From assembly GCA_946803715.1 (NCBI GenBank), contig CAMPET010000298.1:18195-39243 (forward strand): 21,049 nt of DNA, in the 5' to 3' direction. The translations under genes and the position numbers were made by a program. Within the stretch, counting starts at the first letter, position 1, and each line of letters begins with the position of its first letter. The notes under the pieces were generated by a model. It saw only the letters and a list, made by a program, of their open reading frames with translations, was not told the origin of the DNA and did no database searches. Source of the stretch: Beroe ovata (lineage: Eukaryota > Ctenophora > Nuda > Beroida > Beroidae). Positions 10,280 through 19,721 of this stretch are shown one piece after another.

Positions 10280-11203
10280 ATGCCATTGGATTGCTCCAAT
10301 GACCAAGAAGAGCATGATCGACTTGAGGCCCTATCTGATAAGCTTAAAGGATTTGTAACATCCAGGAATGTATCAGTGGACCAACCTTTAGTGGTTGTAA
10401 CATCAGGGGGTACTACTGTCCCACTTGAGTTCAACACTGTCCGGTTTATTGATAATTTCAGTACTGGTCACAGAGGTGCTGCAAGTACAGAGTATTTTCT
10501 GAATAGAGGCTGTTCAGTAGTCTTGTTGCATAGAAAAGGGTCTAAGAAGCCATTTTTTCGCCACTTTGATATGGATGCCATAGACAAGGCATTTCAATAC
10601 ACAAAGGAAGGTGGAGTTGCTGTCTCTGAGACTACTGAGAGTGGGAAGAAATTTAAATCCATGTATGAGTCTTATATCAAGAACCATGAAAACCTGTTGA
10701 TAATAGACTTTGAGTCATGTACAGATTATCTATGGTATCTGAAAGGCATATCTACTGCTCTTGGTGGTTACAGCAAGTCAGTTGTTTTCTATTTGGCTGC
10801 AGCAGTGTCTGACTATTACCTACCAAAAGATGTTATGTCGGAGCACAAAATACAGTCTGGAGATGATTTACTGGACATCCAGCTTTATCCAGTTCCTAAG
10901 ATGTTGGGACAGTTATGTAATGAATGGTGCCCAGAAAGCTTTGTTGTCACCTTCAAGTTAGAAACAGATGATTCTATCCTATCTGCTAAAGCTGAGAAGT
11001 CACTGAGGAGATACAAGCAAAACCTTGTAATTGGTAACACTCTGGCAAACCGTAGGGATGAAGTTATATTTTACTCACTGTCTGAGGAAGGAGGTGGTGA
11101 TCTCATGAGCACTCCTCACAAGATGGTGTCTCATGACGCTGTAGAGCTGGAGCAGATCATTGTTGATAAGTTAATGGAGAAGTATCACAGCTGGTCAATG
11201 TAA
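10280..11203 (+). CDS. PPCS: phosphopantothenate-cysteine ligase (PPCS), intronless
   Basis: A single 307-residue ORF, close to the usual length of the eukaryotic enzyme. It joins 4'-phosphopantothenate and L-cysteine using a nucleoside triphosphate, the second step of coenzyme A synthesis from pantothenate, probably in the cytosol. Family blocks are in order: [13 protein letters not shown] (residues 38-50), [15 protein letters not shown] (55-69), [13 protein letters not shown] (170-182), EHKIQS (188-193), the VPKMLG block (205-210), FKLETD (225-230) and [14 protein letters not shown] (249-262). It is a stand-alone ligase without the decarboxylase domain fused in bacterial CoaBC, as is normal in animals. 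The first ATG gives the expected N-terminal extension. Absence of introns contrasts with its neighbours, but there is no poly-A trace to prove retrocopying. par-6 starts about 500 bases downstream on the same strand. Confidence 0.95.
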   Translation: MPLDCSNDQEEHDRLEALSDKLKGFVTSRNVSVDQPLVVVTSGGTTVPLEFNTVRFIDNFSTGHRGAASTEYFLNRGCSVVLLHRKGSKKPFFRHFDMDAIDKAFQYTKEGGVAVSETTESGKKFKSMYESYIKNHENLLIIDFESCTDYLWYLKGISTALGGYSKSVVFYLAAAVSDYYLPKDVMSEHKIQSGDDLLDIQLYPVPKMLGQLCNEWCPESFVVTFKLETDDSILSAKAEKSLRRYKQNLVIGNTLANRRDEVIFYSLSEEGGGDLMSTPHKMVSHDAVELEQIIVDKLMEKYHSWSM

Positions 11204-11704
11204 AATATGCTAATGCTTGAATATCACTGTAATATAAATCATCTGTTTCATATGCTGACGTTTTTTTAATATCATGATTTATCATTGTTTTTATGCATGT
11301 GTACAGTAGTGTTTAGACTTCCATCATTGGACTGTTATGTTTTTATCAAGTATCGATATCATTGATATTAAATGATGATTTCTCGTTTTTCAACAAGCTA
11401 TCACAATTTGAATTATTAAGCACTATTGCATAATTGCACCAGTAAGTTAATTGCATTATCAGATATCAACTTTTGTACAATTATTTTGAAAGTCTATGTT
11501 AGTTGATATTTTAGTATCATCATTACCTGTTCAAGTCATATTTTCATGATATCTGAATACCTTTTGATTGATCATTGCTGGCAGATTTAGTGTGTAGCTT
11601 CCCGTACCTCCCCATATTTGGACATTGTTGTGAACAAATAGGATATATTTTGCATTATTGTTTTTGTGCCGCAACTGTTCACACTGTAATATTTCTAGTG
11701 GTTG

Positions 11705-14700
11705 ATGACAAATCTGAATGAGAGTAATGGGGGTGGTGGTGGTGGTGGGGCTGCAGTCCGTCCAAACTCTGTGGCGCTGTACAACCCTTCCCTCATTGAA
11801 GTCAAGTCTAGGGTAAGTTGCAGCCATTGTGGTACACTCCGGGCAGAAACTGGATATGTATCAGAGGCAAATTTGCTGTGTTCCTGTTATAACACGCTGT
11901 AACACAATGTGACAACTGTTTTTTCTCTCCTCCTGGAATCCTAATAGTTCGACCTGTATCGTATGTTGGTGCGAGGGCCACGCACATTTTAACTGCAGCT
12001 TTTAACTGAGGGTGAAATTATAGCTTGACACAAGTGAAATCACCTCTATAACATATTTTAGCATAAAAGTACAGTAACACAGCAATTGAACTGCTACGGG
12101 GAATCAATGGCGTCCATGAAAAATACTGCCGCAAAAATTATGAGATTAGGCGCTGTATCACTAAACTAAAGCAGATTTAACTTTCTTTGTTGTTCTTGTG
12201 GCACAACACGCTTTCACCACATCTCTACTAGTGTCTCTCCCTATTGCACACCCATACTTCACGACATACATTCCATTCTTCACATTGTCGATCAGAGCTT
12301 TGCCTTTCTCGGACCCCATGAGATCATTGCAGAGGTGTTTTTCTTGGATGATTGTATGTCTTATGCAGCGTACCATGATGTAGCCAGGGGTGTTTGCATC
12401 GTGCATCATCAAGATAGGGTTGGATGCCTCGTTCGATTGGAGTGCTGAGGCTTGCTTCTGTGCCAGTTGTGTCAGTCTGGAATTCAATATCATGCCCGCT
12501 TCACTGTGCACTGCACTGAGACATCCCATGGGACTTTCAGAGAATCCTGGTTGGAAAATTGCGGCCAGGACAGCTGAAAATGTAGAAATTGTGAAATGGC
12601 ATAAGGAATTGAATGTTGAAACTGGATACTGGGTACATCGTATCTAACTTAATTGAGTCCTTGAATTTCCACGGGAGACATACCTAAAACCCACAAAGTT
12701 GGATTGTACTGAACCATGATTCTGTAAACAGCAAACAGCTAAATCGGCTTTAGCATGCACGGCAACTGAAAGAATCCTATGCAATTTTCTGGCTAACAAC
12801 TACTTTTATACCAATGTTGTTGAAAATGTCTCAATCATTCATGATTTAAACAATGCGACATCGATTGTTTGTCTGCACCTGCAAAGCTATGATAATTCGT
12901 AATAAGGTATGATATATAATGATACGCAGCTGCACGGTCAATTGACTTTGAAAAAGGGGTTCGGCTGAAAGGTATATAATCAGTCCTTGTTACTAATTAC
13001 AATGAAACTATAATGTCGAATATATGCAATGAAAGGATTGAAAGGCCTTGTTATTGTTATCGCTGTACTTATTGTGAACCATGGAAAACAAATACAATTG
13101 ATCTTATAGTGATTAACCCTGATGACCCTTGTGATTATTGATGCTAAACTAATTAGTGATTTAGATGATTTATGTGACAAACAAACGAGGCATACCTCGT
13201 TGTTTAACTGCCATTCTTAACGAAACTTTCTTCCCATTAATTTGCTGCCATAAGAATTAAGATGACGAAAGAAGGCACTCTTTCCCACAATTCGACTCTA
13301 GGTTGAGCTGAATAACAAATAGGTAACTGCAACAATGAAATTAATCAGGGTCATTATTGCAGTTCACAACTTCATTTGCATTATCCAAGACAATTACCTT
13401 ATTTCCTAAGTTGTTGGAACGGGTCACGTTTCTATGCGCCGGAAAAATCATTTTGCTCGTTAATAATTAAATGAGAAGAAAATCAAAATCTCGGGTTAAT
13501 TGAAATTGAAAAGGTGCATTTTACATGCGATGTTCAACATTCCAGAATATAGTGTCCGAAAGAAACAAGAAATTTCTCTTTACTCCTTCCTTTTCTTCTT
13601 GGTTGTTCTCCTAGCACAGCACGCTTTGACCGCGCCTCCCTTCCGTCCAACGGCACACCCAAACTTCACAACGTACTTCCCTCCTGCCACACCCTCTAGC
13701 AATTCCGAGCCCGATTTTGATCCCATCATATCGTTACAAAGGTGCTTCTCCGCGACGAGTGGATACGACCTCGTACACCGTACATCCAGATATCCTGGGG
13801 TATCGGCATCGAATTCGTCACGGTCGTCGTCGAGTGAGGAATTATCGTCAGTGTCGGGGGTGGGGTCCGGCTCAGAGCTGCTCGGAACAGCGTGTTTCTC
13901 TGCGAGGGTGGTCAACTTTCGTTTCTTAACCATGCCTGCTTTCTTGTTCGCTTTAATGAGACATTTCAGTTGAGATTCAGTTGAAGCGGGATTCAGCGCT
14001 TGTAGGAGAACTGAAACATTGGGATTTGAGACTAATCTCGAGGCTTAGTGCGGACATTATAACTCTCTGGTTGTGATTGATGAGTGATAATCCAGTAGGT
14101 ATACTTACAGACAATCAATGCGAGAGTGTAAAAACTTAGAGTCATGATAGGTTGTTGAGAAGTTATAATCCGATAGGAACTGAAAGTAGAAGATCAGATC
14201 TGAGGAAGTTGAAGAACTGTGTGAATGAGGGGAGGAACGTTGTATTTATAGCCGTGAGATTTGGACCATGAGTAACAGTATCACAACATTCGCACCCCGC
14301 GTCCGAGAAGTAGCAATGACTCAATGATTGATCACATACCAACAATTTCTTATCACCCATCGCCTATATCGGTCACAAGATAAGTATTGAGCTAACCAAT
14401 AGTTTCACATAATATATTCTTTTCGATTAATGAACAATGATGGATGACTCAAGTCAAGAGTTTGAGCATAGGGATTCATTTTGATACCAGTGTATCGTGA
14501 TCACTGAGTCTCTTAGAGTTATTATTAGCTTCTCTTTTACTGTCGAAAGCCGAGATATGAAAAATAAGCATTTGTGCATTTATAAGCTGCTTTAAAAAGG
14601 GCGTGGCCCTCGCATGGAGGCAATCAGACGGTGGCAGCCTCTCATTTTACCATGAATAACATGCACAGTTAGAACTGCCGAACCCGACATCTATGTCGAA

Positions 14701-16580
14701 TTGAAGCTGTCAATTAACAAGTGACATGTACCCCCTCACAGTTCTACAATGACATTCGGCGATACACGATAGAGAAAGATCATGTGAGCTCTCTGGACGA
14801 TTTCCTATCGATAGTTATCCACATTCATCGCATACCTGAGAAGAACGTGCTTATCTCTTATACTGACCCTATTGGTAAGTGTTACACTGACACTATTGGT
14901 GAGTGTTACACTGACCCTATTGGTGAGTGTTACACTGACACTATTGGTGAGTGTTACACTGGCACTATTGGTGAGTGTTACAGTGTCCCTATTGGTGAGT
15001 GTAACACTGACACTATTGGTGAGTGTTACACTGACACCATTGGTGAGTGTAACACTGACACTATTGGTGAGTGTTACACTGACACTATTGGTGAGTGTTA
15101 CACTGACACCATTGGTGAGTGTTACAGTGTCCCTATTGGTCAGTGTAACACTGACACTATTGGTGAGTGTTACACTGACACCATTGGTGAGTGTAACACT
15201 GACACTATTGGTGAGTGTTACGCTGACACTATTGGTGAGTGTTACGCTGACACTATTGGTGAGTGTTACTCTAAACACTAGATCGATAACCCATTTTCCT
15301 CACAGAGAAAGATGAACTGCCCATCACAAACAACAACAATCTGCAGAAAGCCATCTCCACCTCAAAATCCATGCTGAGAGTTCAACTCTACAGGGAAACC
15401 GGTAAATTCATTTCCACCTTCTTGTTATGAGTTCACTTGCAATTATCTAATTATCTAATTAACGTTATAATCAGAGTTGCGGGGGTTAAATGACCATTCC
15501 ATCAGATGCTGACTTGATGTATCAGAAATTAAGCAAGCAACATGAGAAGAAGATTAGTGGGTTACAGATAAGTGCGCCTAAAGAATTCCGTCAGGTTAAC
15601 GCGTCCTACTATAATTGCTAAGTGATCCCAAATTGTTGCTCTACTATGTGATATCATATGTGTTTTACACAACATCACGCGTGTTGCTATGTGACATCAT
15701 GTGTGTTGCTATGCGACATTATGTGTGTTGCTATGTGACGTCACGTGTGTTGTTATGTGACATCACGTGTGTTGCTATGTGACATCACGCGTGTTGCTAT
15801 GCGACATCATGTGTGTTGTTATGTCACATAACCACTGTTGCTGTGCAGGTCTCATCTGTTATAGATGCTGATACATTGCCACAATGGAAGAGAAGAGTGA
15901 AACTCATCAAACATGCGAGCGATAAACCACTTGGTTTCTATATCAGGGATGGTCCTAATCTAACGGTAAGTCAGAACTGACAACTACCTCTATCAACCAC
16001 TGAAAATTATTGTTGCCACGGGCAATAACTGTCACCACTGACACCCACTGTTATCAATGACAACAACTGTTATCAATGACAACAACTGTTACCACTGACA
16101 ACAACATAGGTGACTGACGCGGGAATAGAGAAGAAAACAGGGATATTCATTTCGAGACTGCTGCCCGGTGGTCTAGCTGACAGTACTGGATTACTCAGTG
16201 TTGGGGATGAAGTTCTAGAAGTTAACAATATCTCTTTGGAAGGTATACACTGTGTATACACTATACATCCTGTGTAGTGTGTACTGTGTACATTGTACAA
16301 TGTATATTTTGTCCTTCTAAGGAGGTAAACATTCCTGGAATAAGACACATTCGCTCCAAATTTACCGATAAAATGCAGCAATTGCCGTGTATTTATTACA
16401 CAGATGACTGAGTTCATGTTTCTGCTACAGGGAAAACACTGGATCAAGTTACTGATATGATGATAGCGAACGCTCAGAATCTCATTATCACTGTGAAGCC
16501 GACGCCACAACCGAAACAGTTACAGCGAGCTAACAGACCGTATCAGTCGGTACAAATGAGGATAAAGGGAGGGGGAGCAG
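11705..16580 (+). CDS. PARD6: Par-6 polarity protein (PB1, partial CRIB, PDZ); 3' end uncertain
   Basis: Exons 11705-11812, 14742-14874, 15306-15401, 15506-15594, 15849-15965, 16110-16242 and 16431-16580 splice in phase. Exon 1 encodes a Gly-run and SLIEVKSR, continued by [15 protein letters not shown] as in the family start of the PB1 domain. PB1 continues across [23 protein letters not shown]. The semi-CRIB is [15 protein letters not shown], followed by the PDZ domain: [10 protein letters not shown], then [19 protein letters not shown], then [20 protein letters not shown] and [15 protein letters not shown]. Par-6 links aPKC (through PB1) and Cdc42-GTP (through CRIB-PDZ) at the cell cortex. 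Intron 1 holds two antisense genes; intron 2 holds a splice-donor minisatellite. The tail is unresolved: read-through to a stop at 16654, an exon from 16698 to 16951, or an exon at 18838-18971. Confidence 0.93.
12161..12717 (-). CDS. small secreted six-cysteine protein A, nested in par-6 intron 1
   Basis: Two exons: 12684-12717 (ATG, donor GTATGT, phase 1) and 12161-12573 (acceptor TTTTCAG), giving 148 residues. The N-terminus [20 protein letters not shown] is a hydrophobic signal peptide; cleavage probably falls near GFSES. Cysteines are at about 29, 81, 93, 120, 134 and 135, so the mature protein has C-x11-C-x26-C-x13-CC after an isolated first Cys. Blocks [29 protein letters not shown] and [12 protein letters not shown] are shared with paralogue B upstream on the same strand. 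The tail is basic. I do not recognise the family; the TPGY/VRC and V.GC words faintly recall IL-17-type cystine knots, which is only a guess. It lies entirely within the par-6 intron, antisense. Confidence 0.75.
13580..14145 (-). CDS. small secreted six-cysteine protein B, paralogue of A
   Basis: Two exons: 14109-14145 (ATG, donor GTAAGT, phase 1) and 13580-14010 (acceptor TGTTTCAG), giving 155 residues. [16 protein letters not shown] is a signal peptide. The intron sits at the same place and phase as in paralogue A, and the first cysteine is residue 29 in both. The remaining cysteines are at 91, 104, 131, 143 and 144. A variable acidic linker ([18 protein letters not shown]) precedes the conserved [31 protein letters not shown] and [13 protein letters not shown] blocks. 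It ends in a basic KKKRKE. A TATA box lies 98 bases upstream of the ATG. A and B are a head-to-tail tandem duplicate, clearly diverged outside the conserved blocks. Secretion is inferred from the N-terminus; function unknown. Confidence 0.8.
14243..14250 (-). promoter_or_regulatory. TATA box of secreted Cys-rich gene B
   Basis: On the minus strand the sequence reads TATAAATA, about 98 bases upstream of the gene B start codon, which leaves room for a short 5' UTR. It supports gene B as an independently transcribed nested gene. Confidence 0.5.
14863..15267 (+). repeat. 24-bp minisatellite of tandem 5' splice sites in par-6
   Basis: The unit is the end of the par-6 PB1 exon plus the donor: ACTGACACTATTG|GTGAGTGTTAC. 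There are 17 GT donors, one every 24 bases from 14875 to 15259 without a single indel: the first is GTAAGT, fifteen are GTGAGT and one (12th) is GTCAGT. Because 24 is eight codons, the exon frame runs open through the whole array as repeats of YTDTIGEC and variants, and any donor leaves the same phase 1 for the acceptor at 15305. Units 6-11 and 12-17 form two copies of a 144-bp higher-order repeat, each opening with the CAGTGTCCC variant. The open antisense frames are by-products of the repeat length. Confidence 0.95.
15672..15826 (+). repeat. 22-bp minisatellite before a par-6 acceptor
   Basis: About seven copies of GTGTTGCTATGTGACATCAC plus two bases fill the intron just upstream of the acceptor at 15848. 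The intron end CACTGTTGCTGTGCAG resembles the unit, so it may derive from the acceptor region, though the unit itself lacks the CAG. One copy contains TGACGTCA, probably by chance substitution. Confidence 0.85.
16037..16103 (+). repeat. 19-bp repeat before a par-6 acceptor
   Basis: About three copies of ACTGTTATCAATGACAACA lie immediately upstream of the ACATAG acceptor at 16109. This intron end has almost no polypyrimidine tract. Confidence 0.75.
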
Positions 16581-17839
16581 GTATGAACACGGTTCATGGA
16601 ATGAACTTCATCCATAAATCAGTGTTTACTTCATTTGGCTCGGTCACAACATAAAACTTTGATAACCGTAACGCGCGATCATATTCTTTAGCAACAGATG
16701 CGCGCACGCGTGATCTAGCTGAATTAACTGTAGAATTGTTCACGTTCAATCGTATTCCGTGTGGCAAATACTTCGGTCATTGGTCCTACAGCTCAACTAC
16801 TACATGTCATTGGCAGACATTTACAAATGTAACTATATGTGAGTTTTTGACTGGAATTTACTCAGGGAAATCAAAAGACAATCCAGAAGTAAGTCATGTA
16901 CGGTCTGGTAGCACGCCAGCTTCTACCTCAAAACCTAATCCACAACCGTGAGAACTACACGTTTCTACTTCATGCGTTACCAGTTGGTCAGGTGGTACTA
17001 TGTCACGTGAACCACATGGTACCAGGTCTTGACTCTTGTATGGTTTATACCACCAGTACCATGGTTTTGTAGATTACTGAGCTCTTCTGCTCTGTTAATA
17101 CAAGATTTAGCGATCCATCACTGGGTAATTTTCATGAGATATCATATATATTTTAGTCCTTATGAAGAAAAATCTCGGAGCTTTTGGACACATTGTAATT
17201 TAGACGAAATTTTGACGAAAAAAAAATGTTTCAAAAACCGTTGAATCTTTCAAGTCAGATTATTTTGATTGTAAATTCATTTTTGTGTCGCAGTTTAATG
17301 TCGTGATTTATTATTATTTTTACAAATGACTATCAGATCTATAGATATTTACTTTAATACTTGGGTTAATGAACAAAATGTTTGCATGTTTCATTTTGAC
17401 ATTGTAGTGCACTGTCATAGCAAATATAGAATGCATTGTACATTGAATGTACATTGTACACCCATCCCTTTATGGTTGAGATACATTACTTTTATCAGAT
17501 GCTATTTAGTATTTACTTATCGTTCAGTTGTAATAAAAGTTGTGATTCAAGTTTTAGACGTTATAGATGCTACTGTCTTGATCAGAATTCACGGAACTGT
17601 TTTGATTTGAAAAAGAACTAGATCGAAACTCGAGTGAAATTAGCATTTTTTTCCTAAATACTTAACGTGTTTAGGATGGCTGAATAAAGAAGTTCAATAC
17701 ACTATCTAAAGCAGCATCCCCCTTGGATAAAGACCACAATTTATGAAGCGGTTTCGATCGTATGTCATGCGAATATCATGCACAACCGAGGATTTATCAC
17801 TGGCCAGATGTCCCACTTTCCTCTACTACTCAGGAAACA
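16581..17839 (+). other. par-6 3' region, candidate tail exon and poly(A) signal
   Basis: A frame from 16698 to a stop at 16951 follows the acceptor TTAGCAACAG and matches the phase left by the exon ending at 16580, but its peptide (ARTRDLAELTVELFTFN and on) has no Par-6 likeness. AATAAA lies at 17683-17688. The rest is A/T-rich with short inverted words such as TGTACATTGTACA near 17440. No other gene seen. Confidence 0.3.
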
Positions 17840-18370
17840 GTGCAGATGGGATCTGCTGAGACCTGCCTGACCCCCGCTGATTCTTGTATATTCTCATACT
17901 TTATACTATGGTGAGATTCTCCATTTCTCCTTGTGCCTTCCTTTCGACTTTCTTGAAAAAGAACAGTCTGTGTGTATTCTGTGTGTGTGTACTGTGGCGT
18001 AGGTGTAACTGTGCTGTGTGTGTGGTTATGTGTGTGAGCGTTTGTTTTCGGGATTGTGTGTCTGCCTGTGTGTGGCTGTATGTGTATGTGTGTAATGTGT
18101 ATGTGTGACTGTGTATGTGTATGTGTGTGTATTTGTGTGTGTTACTGTATGTGTCTGTGTCTGTGTGTGTGTATTTGTATGTGTGTCTGTGCCTGTNGTG
18201 CAGATGGGATCTGCTGAGACCTGCCTGATCCCCGCTGATTCTTGTATATTCTCATACTTTATACTATGGTGAGATTCTTCATTTCTCCTTGTGCCTTCCT
18301 TTCGACATTCTTACCACAAGATATTCTTATTAGGTACAAGATCTAAAACAAAAAGAAAAGTCTGTGTTTA
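17840..18370. repeat. direct duplication of a ~120-bp segment separated by TG repeats and an N
   Basis: Copies at about 17840-17957 and 18198-18315 both begin GTGCAGATGGGATCTGC and run to CCTTCCTTTCGAC with few mismatches; after that, copy 2 has about 40 extra bases before both enter a TG microsatellite. The second copy starts immediately after an N at 18197. A retained second haplotype or misjoin is as likely as a true tandem duplication. Confidence 0.8.
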
Positions 18371-18373
18371 TTA

Positions 18374-18690
18374 TGTGTGTGTGTGTAATTGTGTGTGTGT
18401 GTTTGTATGTGTGCATGTGTTTGTGTGCGTGTGTACTGTGTGTGTGTGCATTATGTGTGTGTAAATGTGTGTGTGTTTGTGTATTTGTGTGTGTCTGTAT
18501 GTGTGTGTGTGTTTTTGTGTGTGTAATTTGTANTGTGTGTGTGTGTGTGTGTGTGTATGTGTGTCTAATGTGTATGTGTGACTGTATGTGTATCTGTGTG
18601 TATCTGTGTGTGTGTGTGACTGTATGTGTGACTGATGTTTCTGTGTACGTGTGTGTTTGTCTGTGTATGTGTGTGTGTGTGCTGGACTTC
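18374..18690. repeat. long compound TG microsatellite with one N
   Basis: Degenerate (TG)n with TA, TC and TT interruptions; an N at 18533. With the tract at 17978-18196 it forms most of this intergenic or intronic region. All open frames through it (Cys/Val runs on plus, Thr/His runs on minus) are artefacts. Confidence 0.9.
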
Positions 18691-18837
18691 AATGTTCTTT
18701 TTGGCTGTGTACAGTTCCCGGTTCTATAGCTGTCAGTAACTCAGTACAAGTCTCGCACGGTATATACCGTGTATTTTGTGTGCGCTAAGAGAAGACCAAC
18801 AAGTTGTTAAATATATTTCCTGTACTGCAGTAGGCAG

Positions 18838-18971
18838 CCGATTCCCGGCGGCCTGACAAACCCATGCCGCGCGCCGCACAATACTCATCTCGTCCCCCTA
18901 CAGGTGGATTGGATGAAGGGACAGTTGCTGTGACAACAAGATGCGCGTGTGTTACACACACACATTTGTGA
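18838..18971 (+). other. candidate last coding exon of par-6
   Basis: After a CAG at 18835-18837 a frame in the phase required by the par-6 exon ending at 16580 reads DSRRPDKPMPRAAQYSSRPP and then GGLDEGTVAVTT to a TGA at 18969. A basic Pro-rich segment and a DEGTVAV-like ending would suit a Par-6 C-terminus, where vertebrate members end with a DGTIITL-type motif. The 2.3-kb intron and the absence of transcript support keep this tentative. A GTGAGT donor at 18968 could extend it further. Confidence 0.3.
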
Positions 18972-19131
18972 GTACACATTATAATCTCCCCCCTCTCCCC
19001 TAGGTCGTCGCGGAGTGCTTATCAGCGCGGTGTTATATTACATATGTGCTAATTGAACATCACTCCACTGCACGGTCTCTTGGGAGTAGTGCGCGTTTCC
19101 TGCCACCGCTTTGTTACATGTGTCAACTGTC

Positions 19132-19290
19132 ACCGTGACACCACACTGTGTTACCATGACACCACTCTGTGTTACCATGACACCACTCTGTGTAACCATG
19201 ACACCACTCTGTGTTACCATGACACCACTCTGTGTTACCATGACACCACACTGTGTTACCATGACACCACACTGTGTTACCATGACTCCA
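19132..19290. repeat. 21-bp minisatellite
   Basis: About seven and a half copies of ACCATGACACCACTCTGTGTT. The period of seven codons keeps several frames open on both strands. The array ends at CTGTATCCCCAG, an acceptor-like sequence, but I cannot show an exon after it. Confidence 0.9.
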
Positions 19291-19550
19291 TTTTGTTACT
19301 GTATCCCCAGCGTACTTGACAACATTTTCCCTGTTAGCAATCATTTTGACCGAACGAATTATACGTTGTTGTACACGACGTTGTTATGAAATCAAACCCG
19401 TGTGTTTTGGTAGACTTGGTCACAGAATCTGGGGTAGTTGTTACTCGATACATCATCATACTATTCTCATGAGAGACATTTTCACTTGATCCGTTACCCG
19501 AGGCCGGGCTTCTATCCGAGCTTAGCTTGCGTTTCACTTGTGATTAGGAG

Positions 19551-19633
19551 TGAGTGTGTGTGTGTGTGCGATAGAACGAGATTATCACACACACCCAGTA
19601 CACACAAACACACACAGACACACAAACACACAC
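19551..19633. repeat. (TG)n followed by (CA)n, inverted microsatellite pair upstream of EBF
   Basis: A TGTGTGTG tract near 19554-19568 is followed by CA-rich DNA at 19586-19633, so the two can pair as a hairpin. It lies 90-170 bases upstream of the EBF start codon, within its probable 5' UTR or promoter. Confidence 0.6.
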
Positions 19634-19721
19634 CTAATTAGGTGGCTGTTGCTAGCGAGTCTATTCTCAAGAGATAGAGTCGTACACTCACTCGACTACT
19701 CAACCCGCAGTTTCGTTTATC

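Noticed and set aside
14721-14741. Start of Par-6 exon 2 as an initiation site
   Set aside because: There is no in-frame ATG; CCCCTCACAG is an acceptor and the N-terminal exon is at 11705-11812.
14863-15267. CRISPR array
   Set aside because: Contiguous 24-bp units without unique spacers, in an animal gene intron.
14805-15315. Long antisense and alternate-frame proteins (SVTLTN or LLVSVT repeats) over the 24-bp array
   Set aside because: They are by-products of a repeat whose period is a multiple of three; only the plus frame continuous with the Par-6 PB1 exon has a known domain.
18330-18729. Thr/His-rich or Cys/Val-rich proteins
   Set aside because: Translations of TG/CA microsatellite with an N inside; no splice context or domain.
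19334-19537. 67-codon minus-strand frame rich in Ser/Thr
   Set aside because: No domain, no signal peptide, and no paired splice sites that I could see.
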